Shown one piece after another: positions 41,928-44,509 of a stretch of 64,000 bases of DNA (positions within the stretch are counted from its first letter, which is position 1; each line of letters starts with the position of its first letter). The stretch covers positions 93,427,805-93,491,804 of the forward strand of contig NC_088295.1 in NCBI RefSeq assembly GCF_032854445.1, read 5' to 3'. The position numbers and the translations under genes are program-made. The notes below the pieces were generated by a model that worked only from the letters and a program-made list of their open reading frames with translations, did not search any database and was not told where the DNA came from. This stretch comes from Liolophura sinensis. Its lineage: Eukaryota > Mollusca > Polyplacophora > Chitonida > Chitonidae.

Positions 41928-42973
41928 TGCAATTTTTTATAAGTTTGTGTGGCCTTTTTAGCCTATGTACGTGGGAATGTCTGCCGGCAACCTTCGGATG
42001 GGCGTGGGTTTCCGCGGGCTCTTTCCGGTTTCCTTCCACCATAATGCTGGCTGCATTATGATTATTTCCTCATAATTCCTCATTTGATTATTTGCTAATT
42101 AATTTGAATGAAAATGTGAAAAGATCGACCTATTTATATAAAAATTAAAAAATCACAGTGTTCCGTGAAAGGGTGTGTAATTTGTGTGGTGATTTATCTT
42201 GTGGTGACAGTTCTGAAACCCACTGACAAAACCACGGCGGAGGTGATTGAGGCTGTTGTTTTTTTGTTTGTTAACATCCATATAGTGCCCATAATGCCTG
42301 CATAGGCAGAGATAAACAGCCATGCACAGTTAATAGACAAATACTGTACAAGCAATAAACATTCAGCGGATGCATGACTTTTCATAGTAAGTAGAGTTTT
42401 GCAGTGAGCTATTCCCCCTGGTTGTTGGAGGACTAAAAATAAACACTACTACCTTGGTATACAACAAAGTATACATGTTATACAGTTCAAAGTATTTACA
42501 ACATGAATTTCATCTTCAAGTGACAGGTAAGATAAGAAAACGGAGAATCAAAATTTGGCGTACAAAATGACGAAACACCACACCTTGAACTGCTGCTCTT
42601 TGCCAGGCGCCTTGTATCTGGAAGATTCCCATGTAATTACGTGTATGTTTGTAAGCTTAGCTGGCTCTAGTCAAGCCGTGGCTAACTGAATGCTTTTGTG
42701 CTCAGGTTAATATCTCTCTCTGTTTCAGATACAGTCTCTTGCTTTGCGTTTTGTCAGCAGTTGTCAAGTATCGCGGCATCATTGCAATTTTTTTGCTCTA
42801 GTCCAAATTCAGTAGACTATTCCACCTACTGCACCTTGGAAAATCTCGAGGATTACAACAACCTTGCCTGTCCAACCACACTCCAAAATACCCTTGTAAT
42901 AAATTTTTGTTCAAATCGAGACACACTCCCTGCAGCTACGTCGTTGAGTAATGCCTGTGCCTTAGGACGATAA
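313..42973 (+). CDS. 29-exon gene for a secreted D8C plus 21-module cysteine-rich protein
   Basis: I joined 29 exons (listed separately) at GT-AG borders. They total 3507 nt, one frame of 1168 residues plus stop. Predicted order: signal peptide 1-20; D8C domain about 21-146; short linker and proline-rich stretch 147-171; ten-cysteine region 172-314; 21 four-cysteine modules 315-1087; C-terminal cysteine-rich region 1088-1168. No transmembrane segment or GPI-type tail is evident, so the product is probably extracellular. D8C domains occur in uromodulin, GP2, OIT3 and, as I recall, VWDE-like proteins; the four-cysteine module resembles one that follows the Ig-like part of VWDE-like proteins, but no VWD or EGF domain is present here. 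Function is unknown; a role in mucus, matrix, adhesion or defence is guesswork. Total agreement of phase across all joins is the main support. Individual weak borders (exon 26 acceptor, exon 4) could be wrong, and a missed symmetric exon would not disturb the frame. Confidence 0.85.
553..744 (+). CDS. Exon 2: N-terminal half of the D8C domain
   Basis: Acceptor TTTGCAG, donor GTAAGT, 64 codons, phase 1-1. It encodes residues 21-84 with Cys24 in a DPC start, Cys51 in CDSDISGYY and Cys75 in GRCGTNVPVF. These match the D8C hallmarks CDxxLxGWY and CGTxxP known from uromodulin-type proteins. A possible N-glycosylation site is at Asn45 (NLT). The other five cysteines are in exon 3, nearly 4 kb away. 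Confidence 0.88.
745..1654. other. Intron 2, first part: no recognised feature
   Basis: Pyrimidine-rich unique or very degenerate sequence. Short phrases recur loosely (GAAAATCCGCT at about 1073 and 1472), but I could not define a unit. The short ORFs on both strands carry no recognisable domain. Confidence 0.5.
1655..2335. repeat. 76-bp minisatellite, about 9 copies
   Basis: The phrase CCGCCCATCGTAAAGCCC returns at 1667, 1743, 1819 and 1895, an exact 76-bp step, and continues with more substitutions to about 2335. The 132- and 86-codon ORFs inside it are periodic by-products. After it, 2335-2800 shows nothing clear apart from a possible relic of a dispersed repeat near 2400-2470. Confidence 0.9.
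2860..4515. repeat. Pyrimidine-rich tandem array, about 17-20 bp unit, split by a SINE
   Basis: Many degenerate copies of a CTCTCCTCTATACCCGTCT-like unit on the plus strand form about 1.6 kb of C/T-rich DNA within intron 2. The array is interrupted by a SINE at about 3483-3636. All three plus frames stay open for long distances because the unit lacks purine-rich stops; these ORFs are not genes. The long pyrimidine tract ends about 100 nt before the exon 3 acceptor. Confidence 0.85.
3483..3636 (+). mobile_element. SINE, 5'-truncated copy
   Basis: Shares with the other copies the blocks ACGTGGGAAGGTCTGCCAGC, TCGTGGGTTTCTCCCGGGCT, TTTCCTCCCACCATAATGCT and the tail GGCGTTAAACACCAATCAAA followed by AATAAATGAATAAATAA. 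The tRNA-like head is missing. It sits inside the pyrimidine-rich array. Confidence 0.85.
4617..4802 (+). CDS. Exon 3: C-terminal half of the D8C domain
   Basis: Acceptor TATTGCAG, donor GTAAGT, 62 codons, phase 1-1. It supplies Cys100, Cys112, Cys123, Cys136 and Cys145, completing eight. The end reads CGTHYVYGLVPLPC then AYC, matching the family's terminal CxxxYYVYxLxxxPxC...AYC pattern. A possible N-glycosylation site is at Asn119 (NAT). This match to the family signature is the strongest domain call in the gene. Confidence 0.9.
4982..4996 (+). CDS. Exon 4: 15-nt microexon
   Basis: CCGCAG acceptor, then 15 nt, then GTAAGT. It is phase 1-1 and adds five residues (NAMTS), so inclusion or skipping keeps the frame. 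Both splice sites are good, but an exon this small could be chance. Confidence 0.55.
5119..5230. repeat. Short tandem repeat, about 2.5 copies of a 45-bp unit
   Basis: GTCACCAATAACTCCTGG occurs three times at even spacing within intron 4, together with GTGTACAAG. Confidence 0.8.
5506..5707 (-). mobile_element. SINE, reverse orientation, nearly full length
   Basis: Read on the minus strand it runs from CACTGTGAATTCAAGTCCAG (B-box region) through the shared core to the tail, seen here on plus as TTATTTGATTGGTGTTTTAC. It lies in intron 4. Confidence 0.88.
5886..5945 (+). CDS. Exon 5: proline-rich linker
   Basis: Acceptor TTCTAG, donor GTAAGT, 20 codons, phase 1-1. It encodes residues 152-171 with the run PVPTPPPPPEPVPV, a likely extended spacer between the D8C domain and the next region. 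The following intron (5946-6343) holds nothing I recognise. Confidence 0.78.
6344..6522 (+). CDS. Exon 6: first part of the ten-cysteine region
   Basis: Acceptor TTCCTAG, donor GTAAAT. It enters in phase 1 and leaves in phase 0, unlike the other early exons. It encodes residues 172-231 with five cysteines (TDCDF, GVCDR, TACLV, TCCYRE) and a possible N-glycosylation site (NIT). I have no confident family name; position and cysteines fit the segment between D8C and the Ig-like part of VWDE-like proteins. The following intron, 6523-7262, shows nothing recognisable. Confidence 0.78.
7263..7511 (+). CDS. Exon 7: Ig-like end segment with CxxC
   Basis: Acceptor TTGTTTCAG, donor GTGAGA, 83 codons, phase 0-0. 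It encodes residues 232-314. The stretch LVSISRDHVFYG then VPYDGRCWTCSF and a further cysteine resembles the VxxSxDGxxFS...VYDSxCxxC...C pattern that I recall from VWDE-like proteins, where it closes an Ig-like (TIG) fold and is directly followed by the same four-cysteine module as here. The domain name is from memory and needs a profile search. Confidence 0.8.
7530..7660. repeat. Direct duplication, about 70 bp, two copies
   Basis: GAACTCCACACC followed by TTAGGCCGTAAGTGTCAG occurs at about 7530 and again at about 7602 in intron 7. Confidence 0.75.
7688..7905 (+). mobile_element. Two adjacent SINE tail fragments
   Basis: A tail fragment at about 7688-7762 (GCCGCCGTCGTGTTAGTG to CGCCAATCAAAT) is followed at about 7780-7905 by a second, longer fragment (CCCCCGGGCTCTGTCCGCTT to an AATAAATAAATGAAT tail). 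Both lack the tRNA-like head. Confidence 0.8.
8000..8830. repeat. Minisatellite, about 50-bp unit
   Basis: Units around AATCCCCGTTAATGTCACAA and CAGCATCCCTGATTGT repeat with many substitutions and alternate in pairs. It is specific to intron 7. The sequence from 8830 to 9218 is unique. Confidence 0.82.
9219..9330 (+). CDS. Exon 8: cysteine module 1 (third cysteine lost)
   Basis: Acceptor ATTCCAG, donor GTTAGT. Phase 0 in and 1 out, so this exon converts the gene to phase 1. Residues 315-351: CFIEGRCYINGG then REICNP. The first of the paired cysteines (Cys3) is an arginine (CGG), leaving three cysteines. The motif otherwise fits, including a W near the end (EWSII). Confidence 0.82.
9420..10085. 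repeat. Minisatellite, about 52-bp unit, about 12 copies
   Basis: Recurring TTTGTACTAGTTGTGTACAT and GCAGATAA blocks with GTGGCGTATCGCAC between them. It is confined to intron 8. Nothing is recognised in 10086-10452. Confidence 0.88.
10453..10572 (+). CDS. Exon 9: cysteine module 2 (second cysteine lost)
   Basis: Acceptor GTTTCAG, donor GTGAGA, 40 codons, phase 1-1. It opens GCADNTGLTYLSGE, where the expected second cysteine is absent (TY replaces CY), then ends CLQCVPEVSQTQLTVV. Three cysteines. The C-terminal half is close to module 14 (CLQCV...LTVV). Confidence 0.82.
10905..11065. repeat. Tandem repeat, about 30-bp unit
   Basis: CCACGTATGGTCATGCGCTA recurs about five times in intron 9. 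Confidence 0.8.
11190..11372. repeat. CTGT-rich simple repeat
   Basis: Degenerate GTCTGTCTGTCC and CGTCTGTTCGTC runs. Codons read in it are periodic noise. The rest of intron 9 (11373-12313) shows nothing recognisable. Confidence 0.85.
12314..12424 (+). CDS. Exon 10: cysteine module 3 (class A)
   Basis: Acceptor TTTCAG, donor GTAGTA, 37 codons, phase 1-1. GCYIQNVCIGEG, then CLVC and an end in AYSPSP. Spacing C-x5-C-x11-C-x2-C. Class A marks: no aromatic after the second cysteine and a YSP end, shared with modules 7 and 12. The next intron (12425-13051) has no recognised feature. Confidence 0.86.
13052..13159 (+). CDS. Exon 11: cysteine module 4 (class B)
   Basis: Acceptor TATTTCAG, donor GTAAGT, 36 codons, phase 1-1. 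CFINGACYDRGQQ then CQGCDPDVSLYSFSVL. Spacing C-x5-C-x11-C-x2-C. The GQQ and F-S-x-L end relate it to module 8. Confidence 0.88.
13185..13440. repeat. 47-bp minisatellite, about 5 copies
   Basis: ATTATTACACGTGTACATAT recurs at 47-bp steps (13221, 13268 and on) in intron 11. Confidence 0.9.
13534..13556 (+). repeat. Poly-G tract
   Basis: Almost unbroken run of G on the plus strand, interrupted by one A, directly before a SINE head. It could form a G-quadruplex, or be an assembly-sensitive homopolymer. Confidence 0.8.
13558..13655 (+). mobile_element. SINE head-only fragment
   Basis: Matches only the tRNA-like 5' part of the SINE: GGCTCCTTGTCCGAGTGATT, GGAGCCTCTCACAG and the B-box-like GTGAGTTGAAGTC. 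The central core and tail are absent, the reverse of usual 5' truncation. Confidence 0.7.
14439..14546 (+). CDS. Exon 12: cysteine module 5 (class C)
   Basis: Acceptor TTTTTCAG, donor GTGAGT, 36 codons, phase 1-1. MCRINNMCYTPGQ then CLGCDPLVS and an LSPL end. Spacing C-x5-C-x10-C-x2-C. The LSP end is shared with module 9. Confidence 0.86.
14700..14943 (+). mobile_element. SINE, full length with tRNA-like head
   Basis: Runs from GCCTCCGTGACTTAGTTGAT (A-box region) through GGAGCCTCTCACCCATGTGG and GTGAGGCCTAGTCC (B-box position) to the shared core and the CACCAATCAAATAAATAAAC tail. It lies in intron 12. Confidence 0.85.
15066..15240 (+). mobile_element. SINE, 5'-truncated copy
   Basis: Starts at the B-box region (GCTGTGAGTTCAAGTCCAAT), then the core TCGTGAGTTTCTCCCGGGCT and tail AACACCAATCAAATATATAA. 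The following 15241-15935 holds nothing I can define. Confidence 0.82.
15940..16600. repeat. 55-bp minisatellite with splice-like motifs, about 12 copies
   Basis: Units repeat at 55 bp (ACAAGGATAC at 16081, 16136 and 16191). Most carry TTGCAG, then TGTTGG, then GTAAGT, which looks like an acceptor, a 6-nt gap and a donor. It is specific to intron 12. Confidence 0.9.
16762..16869 (+). CDS. Exon 13: cysteine module 6 (class D)
   Basis: Acceptor TGTTCCAG, donor GTAAGC, 36 codons, phase 1-1. GCYINGRCYGEGEVSPTNPC then RRC and a TNFTTN end with a possible N-glycosylation site (NFT). Spacing C-x5-C-x11-C-x2-C. Closest to module 11 (PCRRC, RT-x-x-TT). Confidence 0.9.
16925..17135. repeat. Tandem repeat, about 20-bp unit
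   Basis: AGTGCCTGGAGTGCAATCC-like units, about ten degenerate copies. Confidence 0.85.
17275..18065. repeat. Minisatellite, about 22-bp unit, about 35 copies
   Basis: GGTGGTTAACATGGGTGGGC units with substitutions through intron 13. G-rich on the plus strand. Confidence 0.9.
18114..18252 (-). mobile_element. SINE, reverse, partial
   Basis: Plus strand reads TTATTTGATTGGTGTTTTAC, CAGCATTATGGTGGGAGGAA, GACCATCCGCAG: tail and core, without the head. Confidence 0.85.
18345..18455 (+). CDS. Exon 14: cysteine module 7 (class A)
   Basis: Acceptor CTTTCAG, donor GTAACA, 37 codons, phase 1-1. GCFINGQCVAELSPNPLGDC then RVC and a DDDDYSPPP end. Spacing C-x5-C-x11-C-x2-C. Very close to module 12 (QCVPELAPSP, GDCRIC, YSP). 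The intron after it (18456-18821) shows nothing notable. Confidence 0.9.
18822..18929 (+). CDS. Exon 15: cysteine module 8 (class B)
   Basis: Acceptor TTTTACAG, donor GTAAGT, 36 codons, phase 1-1. YCYIGGRCYARLQQ then CLACVPEVSQFEFSIL. Spacing C-x5-C-x11-C-x2-C. Confidence 0.9.
18950..19265. repeat. Short-unit tandem repeat (CCACAACCTGCCA-like)
   Basis: Degenerate 12-16 bp units of ACAACCTGCCAC, CATAACCTGCCA and similar across 300 bp of intron 15. ORFs on both strands here are by-products. 19266-19865 has no recognised feature. Confidence 0.88.
19866..19976 (+). CDS. Exon 16: cysteine module 9 (class C)
   Basis: Acceptor TTTTCCAG, donor GTAAGT, 37 codons, phase 1-1. RCYVSGQCYFSGF then CLECIPTISQDILSPS. 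Spacing C-x5-C-x11-C-x2-C. Confidence 0.9.
20185..21300. repeat. 40-bp minisatellite, about 27 copies
   Basis: AAAGGTTCTGCCAAGCTTAC returns at 20201, 20241 and 20281, and then more degenerate units (TTCTGCTAAGCTTACCCAGC) continue to about 21300. The first third is much more homogeneous than the rest, suggesting recent expansion at that end. Confidence 0.92.
21417..21521 (+). CDS. Exon 17: cysteine module 10 (class D)
   Basis: Acceptor TTGCAG, donor GTAAGT, 35 codons, phase 1-1. GCFINGECYAEGTTGP then CLQC and a TDWTVT end. Spacing C-x5-C-x10-C-x2-C. The same length and WTVT end as module 15. It is followed by decayed copies of itself. Confidence 0.92.
21582..21861 (+). pseudogene. Three decayed copies of the module 10 exon
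   Basis: The segment at about 21582-21637 aligns with the 3' half of module 10 and its donor region. The segment at about 21648-21754 (CTTTATAAACGACGTATGTT) aligns with most of the exon. The segment at about 21768-21861 (same phrase, ending AAGCTACAG before GTAAGT) is a third copy with an intact donor. Frameshifts and in-frame stops (for example TATGTTGATAAAAAG after the second cysteine position) prevent coding. Confidence 0.75.
21930..23060. repeat. Minisatellite, about 78-80-bp unit
   Basis: Alternating blocks TGTGTGTCAAGATTCTGTTC, TACGGTCGCATGGAGTGTGT and TATGCCGTCTTTCTACGATC. The 161-codon ORF inside is periodic. It is specific to intron 17. Confidence 0.9.
23214..23321 (+). CDS. Exon 18: cysteine module 11 (class D, extra)
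   Basis: Acceptor CTCTTCAG, donor GTGAGT, 36 codons, phase 1-1. GCYVDGICYSENQ then PCRRCDESQNRTQLTTT, with a possible N-glycosylation site (NRT). Spacing C-x5-C-x11-C-x2-C. It is a second D-type module next to module 10. 23322-24030 has no recognised feature. Confidence 0.9.
24040..24490. repeat. 52-bp minisatellite, about 8 copies
   Basis: GGGATACCGTGCACACACCA recurs at 24239, 24291 and 24343 (52 bp). Minus-strand ORFs with a repeating YPCCSA peptide are by-products. Confidence 0.9.
24530..24870. repeat. 38-bp minisatellite, about 9 copies
   Basis: AGTAGCGATATATACAAATC with AAAGAACTGGGC at about 38-bp steps; distinct in sequence from the 52-bp array just before it, though the AAGAACTGAGCAG phrase suggests a shared origin. 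Confidence 0.88.
25145..25255 (+). CDS. Exon 19: cysteine module 12 (class A)
   Basis: Acceptor GATTTCAG, donor GTAAAA, 37 codons, phase 1-1. GCYINNQCVPELAPSP then GDCRIC and an AYSPRA end. Spacing C-x5-C-x11-C-x2-C. Near twin of module 7. The intron after it (25256-25646) is unremarkable. Confidence 0.92.
25647..25751 (+). CDS. Exon 20: cysteine module 13 (class B)
   Basis: Acceptor TTTCACAG, donor GTAAGA, 35 codons, phase 1-1. FCFINNACFSANTAIGRFC then RGCNPMTDLY. Spacing C-x5-C-x10-C-x2-C; a Phe replaces the usual Tyr after the second cysteine. Confidence 0.9.
25778..25992 (-). mobile_element. SINE, reverse, near full length, diverged
   Basis: On the minus strand it has the head (GTTACCGAGCTGGGTAATGA), the B-box-like GAGTTCAAGCCCAG, the core and a degraded tail. 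Older than most copies here by its mismatches. Confidence 0.82.
26265..26850. repeat. Minisatellite, composite 31-65-bp units
   Basis: GGATAGCTAACTATATCTGC and ACTGTATCTACCAGTCTACT alternate with CTGTGCCGCACA. It appears to be the diverged ancestor or neighbour of the 31-bp array that follows. Confidence 0.88.
26855..27235. repeat. 31-bp minisatellite, about 12 nearly identical copies
   Basis: TACCGTTCACGATAACTAAC repeats at exactly 31 bp (26922 and on) with almost no substitutions, a sign of recent expansion or homogenisation. 27236-27655 keeps weak traces (ACTGTACCGTACA). Confidence 0.92.
27656..27763 (+). CDS. Exon 21: cysteine module 14 (class C)
   Basis: Acceptor TTTGCAG, donor GTAAGT, 36 codons, phase 1-1. 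YCYVAGTCYTQGQAPLGLDC then LQCVTTNPEELTVV. Spacing C-x5-C-x11-C-x2-C. Confidence 0.92.
27815..27965. repeat. 42-bp tandem repeat, about 3.5 copies
   Basis: GGATATTCAAAAGGCACGTG at 42-bp spacing in intron 21. Confidence 0.85.
28020..28114 (-). mobile_element. SINE core fragment, reverse
   Basis: Plus strand shows GGCCAGCATTATGGAGGAAG, AACCCACGGCCATGCGCAGG; flanking head and tail are missing. Confidence 0.8.
28115..28250. repeat. 34-bp tandem repeat, about 4 copies
   Basis: GGTTACATACTGTCGCAGAT-type units directly abut the SINE fragment. They resemble the TCGCAGATCA phrase of the 66-bp array at 59.7 kb. Confidence 0.82.
28550..28654 (+). CDS. Exon 22: cysteine module 15 (class D)
   Basis: Acceptor CATTACAG, donor GTACGT, 35 codons, phase 1-1. 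GCYIDSQCYAEGAQGPLPC then LRC and a TEWTVT end. Spacing C-x5-C-x10-C-x2-C; twin of module 10. Confidence 0.92.
28770..28895. repeat. Tandem duplication, two copies of about 61 bp
   Basis: TCTGGTGTGGCATTTGTCAG with AAAATGCGCATATCTG and TTTCACTGTAACATTG occurs twice in a row. Confidence 0.9.
28961..29007 (-). mobile_element. SINE tail fragment, reverse
   Basis: TTATTTATTTATTTGATTGG followed by TGCTTTACCCCGTACTC, then the match stops. Confidence 0.75.
29110..29425. repeat. Minisatellite, about 20-bp unit
   Basis: GGTGAGACAGCCCTGTGCAT units. The words GTGA-ACA-CCCTGT are shared with the 46-bp unit that follows, so the larger array may have arisen from this one. Confidence 0.88.
29425..31625. repeat. 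46-bp minisatellite, about 48 copies
   Basis: ACACAACCCTGTACATGACA repeats every 46 bp, with AGGAGCACTCCT (an imperfect palindrome) and TGTATGTGGTG in each unit. A rare variant (CGATAAGATCACCC) occurs at 30921 and 31243, exactly seven units apart, and TGTGCATGAC is displaced by the same 322 bp, so a seven-unit block was duplicated. Minus-strand ORFs of up to 766 codons run through it in all three frames because no unit frame has a stop; 46 is not a multiple of three, so these are artefacts and not genes. Confidence 0.95.
31737..31774. other. Intronic hairpin before the module 16 exon
   Basis: CTTTCTGGCT pairs with AGCCAGAAAG, continuing inward with TCACA/TGTGA after one mismatch: 15 bp with a 6-nt loop. 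It ends 45 nt before the exon 23 acceptor. Confidence 0.75.
31820..31927 (+). CDS. Exon 23: cysteine module 16
   Basis: Acceptor TCTATAG, donor GTATCG, 36 codons, phase 1-1. GCYVDGECHPEGPVPG then CMQC and a KTEFTIQ end. Spacing C-x5-C-x11-C-x2-C. Position between ABCD blocks; class unclear, nearest to D. His replaces the usual Tyr after the second cysteine. Confidence 0.88.
31928..33128. other. Intron 23: mostly unique sequence
   Basis: One of the few long introns of this gene without a minisatellite. It contains a probable reverse fragment of dispersed repeat family 2 at about 32865-32910 (CCCGGGTCGAATCATACCAA). Nothing else is recognised. Confidence 0.5.
33129..33239 (+). CDS. Exon 24: cysteine module 17
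   Basis: Acceptor GTTACAG, donor GTAAGC, 37 codons, phase 1-1. QCYIDGRCYAFDEA then CSKCYPAVSRTSFTTT. Spacing C-x5-C-x11-C-x2-C. Class ambiguous (B-like VS-x-x-SF, D-like RT-x-FTT). Confidence 0.9.
33510..33785. repeat. 21-bp minisatellite, about 13 copies
   Basis: GTGTACATGTATGTATTCAC at 21-bp steps. Because 21 is a multiple of three, it gives heptapeptide-periodic ORFs on both strands. 33786-34582 is AT-rich and otherwise plain. Confidence 0.9.
34583..34699 (+). CDS. Exon 25: cysteine module 18 (class A)
   Basis: 39 codons, phase 1-1, donor GTAAGA. The acceptor (GTGAAG) lacks a good pyrimidine tract, the weakest splice site of the series. GCSIGNQCVPEGVAESPLNF then CRVC and a GYSISDN end. 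Spacing C-x5-C-x12-C-x2-C. Class A by CV and the YS end. Confidence 0.78.
35070..35297. repeat. 32-bp minisatellite, about 7 copies
   Basis: GAAAGCTTGTCCAGAAGCCA followed by CAAAGGGTGTGT. It directly abuts the next array. Confidence 0.88.
35298..36015. repeat. 68-bp minisatellite, about 10 copies
   Basis: CGTATCGGAGAACAAAATGC and TGCAGTGAGGAGTTATAATC at 68-bp steps (35441, 35509). Confidence 0.92.
36327..36434 (+). CDS. Exon 26: cysteine module 19 (class B)
   Basis: Acceptor TACCAG, donor GTAAGT, 36 codons, phase 1-1. GCFIGNRCYVSGQ then CRTCAPAISKFDFTIT. Spacing C-x5-C-x12-C-x2-C. Confidence 0.9.
36685..36850. repeat. 45-bp tandem repeat, about 3.5 copies
   Basis: TGTGGTAGTATGTAATCTAT at 36690, 36734 and 36780, with TATACAGTGTGACA between. 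Confidence 0.85.
36938..37045 (+). CDS. Exon 27: cysteine module 20 (class C)
   Basis: Acceptor GTTGCAG, donor GTGAGT, 36 codons, phase 1-1. GCIINNQCFPTNAQ then CNRCIPSSSLSAFTPM. Spacing C-x5-C-x11-C-x2-C. Confidence 0.88.
37400..40620. repeat. Composite minisatellite of three related subunits, 3.2 kb
   Basis: Three subunit types of about 44-53 bp share GGCTATCCCAAAGAATCAC but differ in the remainder: CGGCCAAATTACACACAC; CCGCCATACCGCATCCACG; and ACCGAACTACATCACATCTA. They mostly follow one another in fixed order, giving a higher-order unit. The plus-strand ORF of 498 codons is a by-product. It occupies nearly all of the largest intron (27). Confidence 0.93.
40912..41040 (+). CDS. Exon 28: cysteine module 21 (class A, longest)
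   Basis: Acceptor GTTTCAG, donor GTATGT, 43 codons, phase 1-1. GCAVGNTCVDNGQTNP then CERC and a GYSQTFYQTIFS end. Spacing C-x5-C-x11-C-x2-C. Extended C-terminally by about seven residues compared with its class. Confidence 0.88.
41270..41700. repeat. Degenerate tandem repeat, about 50-bp unit
   Basis: CCCCTGGTGCCTTACA and GCTCTCGTTTTAAGACCACC-like phrases recur about eight times. Confidence 0.7.
41858..41930. repeat. (GT)n microsatellite
   Basis: About 36 GT units with one A interruption. Confidence 0.97.
41962..42060 (+). mobile_element. SINE central fragment
   Basis: TACGTGGGAATGTCTGCCGG to CCACCATAATGCTGGCTGC; head and tail are missing. It sits just after the GT microsatellite. 42061-42728 has no other feature. 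Confidence 0.82.
42729..42973 (+). CDS. Exon 29: unique C-terminal cysteine region and stop
   Basis: Acceptor CTGTTTCAG, phase 1 in, ending with TAA at 42971-42973. Encodes residues 1088-1168: seven cysteines, opening SCFAFCQQLSS and ending NACALGR. It does not match the module pattern and I do not recognise it. It ends the long frame exactly and is followed by a poly(A) signal, supporting it as the last exon. An odd cysteine count could allow intermolecular bonding. Confidence 0.85.
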
Positions 42974-43022
42974 AATTCTCTTGTATACGACCTACATTAT
43001 GTTAAACCTGTCTTAAATTCGT

Positions 43023-43028
43023 AATAAA
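43023..43028 (+). terminator. Poly(A) signal of the D8C gene
   Basis: Canonical AATAAA 50 nt after the stop codon, with T/G-rich sequence (GTTGTTGCTTTATGTGT) about 30 nt downstream. Confidence 0.75.
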
Positions 43029-43399
43029 TATACTCAGTGCATCCCACATCGGATTTGAGTTGTTGCTTTATGTGTCATAATAATGCATTATGACATGAGT
43101 TTATAAATGATGCAGTTATTGCAACTGTTCACTGGGTGCTATCCTGGAATAAAATACGGCCCTCTGACAGGTGTCAAAGCTTTCTTACAGATAAATGTAT
43201 AATTAACGGCGTGTAAAAACTCCCCAGGGTGAAATACGACATCCCTGCGACACGTTTCCATCACGATTTCCCCCTGGAGAAACCCCATATATCATACCAC
43301 ATGTACCACAGCAAATCGTTTAGCTTCTAATAACACCATATTACTACCACTGTGTCTTCATTATTGGCACAGTGTGTTTATTTAACACATGTACTCCAC

Positions 43400-44475
43400 A
43401 TAAGTTGTTTTAATTAGCAAAAAACCCACAAGTATCATGGCGAAATATTCCATCCCGGCATAACAGTAGGTTTAAGCTGTAATGACGCCACATTGATTTT
43501 ATGGTGTTTTTTTTTTTAGATCATTTTCATAAAAAAAATTTAGATCTACCGGCATGGCAAACGGATTAAAGCTTAATCACAGTTTCACATGAAGAGGTAC
43601 TGTACATTACTACAGAAGTTTGGATAAACGTGTAAAAACACCACCGTTCCACCACGGTTTCCTCATGGCGAAAAACATCACGACACAGCAAGATTTAGGA
43701 TGTAATTGCTTCATTTTTCTTGTACGGTTTAGGACATGAACATGCCTCATTTCTACCACGGTTTCCTCAAGGCGATATACATCCCGGCAGAACACGGCTT
43801 AAGATGTAATAACACCTCATTTCTTCCACGGCTTCGCATGGCAAAATACCTCCAAAAACAGCACGTCTTAGAATGTAATAACGCCACATTACTATTACGA
43901 ATTAGAATGTGATAACGCCTCATTTCTACCACGGATTTCCCATGGTAAACTATATTCCGGCACATCACGCTTTAGACTGTAATAACGCCACATTTCTACC
44001 ATGGTTTCCCCGTGGCAAAGTACATCCCGACACAGCACGGTATAGGCTGTAATAAAGCCACATTTCTACCACGGTTTCCTGATGGTAAAGTACATCCCGA
44101 CACAGCAGAGTTTAGGATGCAATTAAGTCTCATTTCCCCATGTTGAAATACATTCTGGCACATCGCAGTTTAGAATGTAATAACGCTTTATTTCTACCAC
44201 GGTTTCCCCATGGCGAAATGTATTCCGGTACAGCACGGTTTAGGATGTAATAAGGCTTCATTTCCACCATGGTTTCCACATAGGGAAATTAATTTCTGCA
44301 CAGCACAGTTTAGAATGTAATAACGCCTCATTTGCCCATGACGAAATACATCCTGGCACAGCACAATTTAGGATGTAATAACGCCTCATTTCTACCACGG
44401 TTTCCCTATGGCGAAATGTATCCCGGTACAGCACGGTTTAGGATGTAATAACGCTTCATTTCCACCACGGTTTCC
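43400..44475. repeat. Minisatellite, about 65-70-bp unit, about 14 copies
   Basis: TTTAGGATGTAATAACGCCT, TTCTACCACGGTTTCCCC and TGGCGAAATACATCCCGGCA repeat with deletions. The first repeat-like traces begin near 43230. It lies directly between the D8C gene and the transposase fragment. Confidence 0.9.
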
Positions 44476-44509
44476 ACATGTGTAAGAACACACCAGCCTG
44501 ACACAAAGA

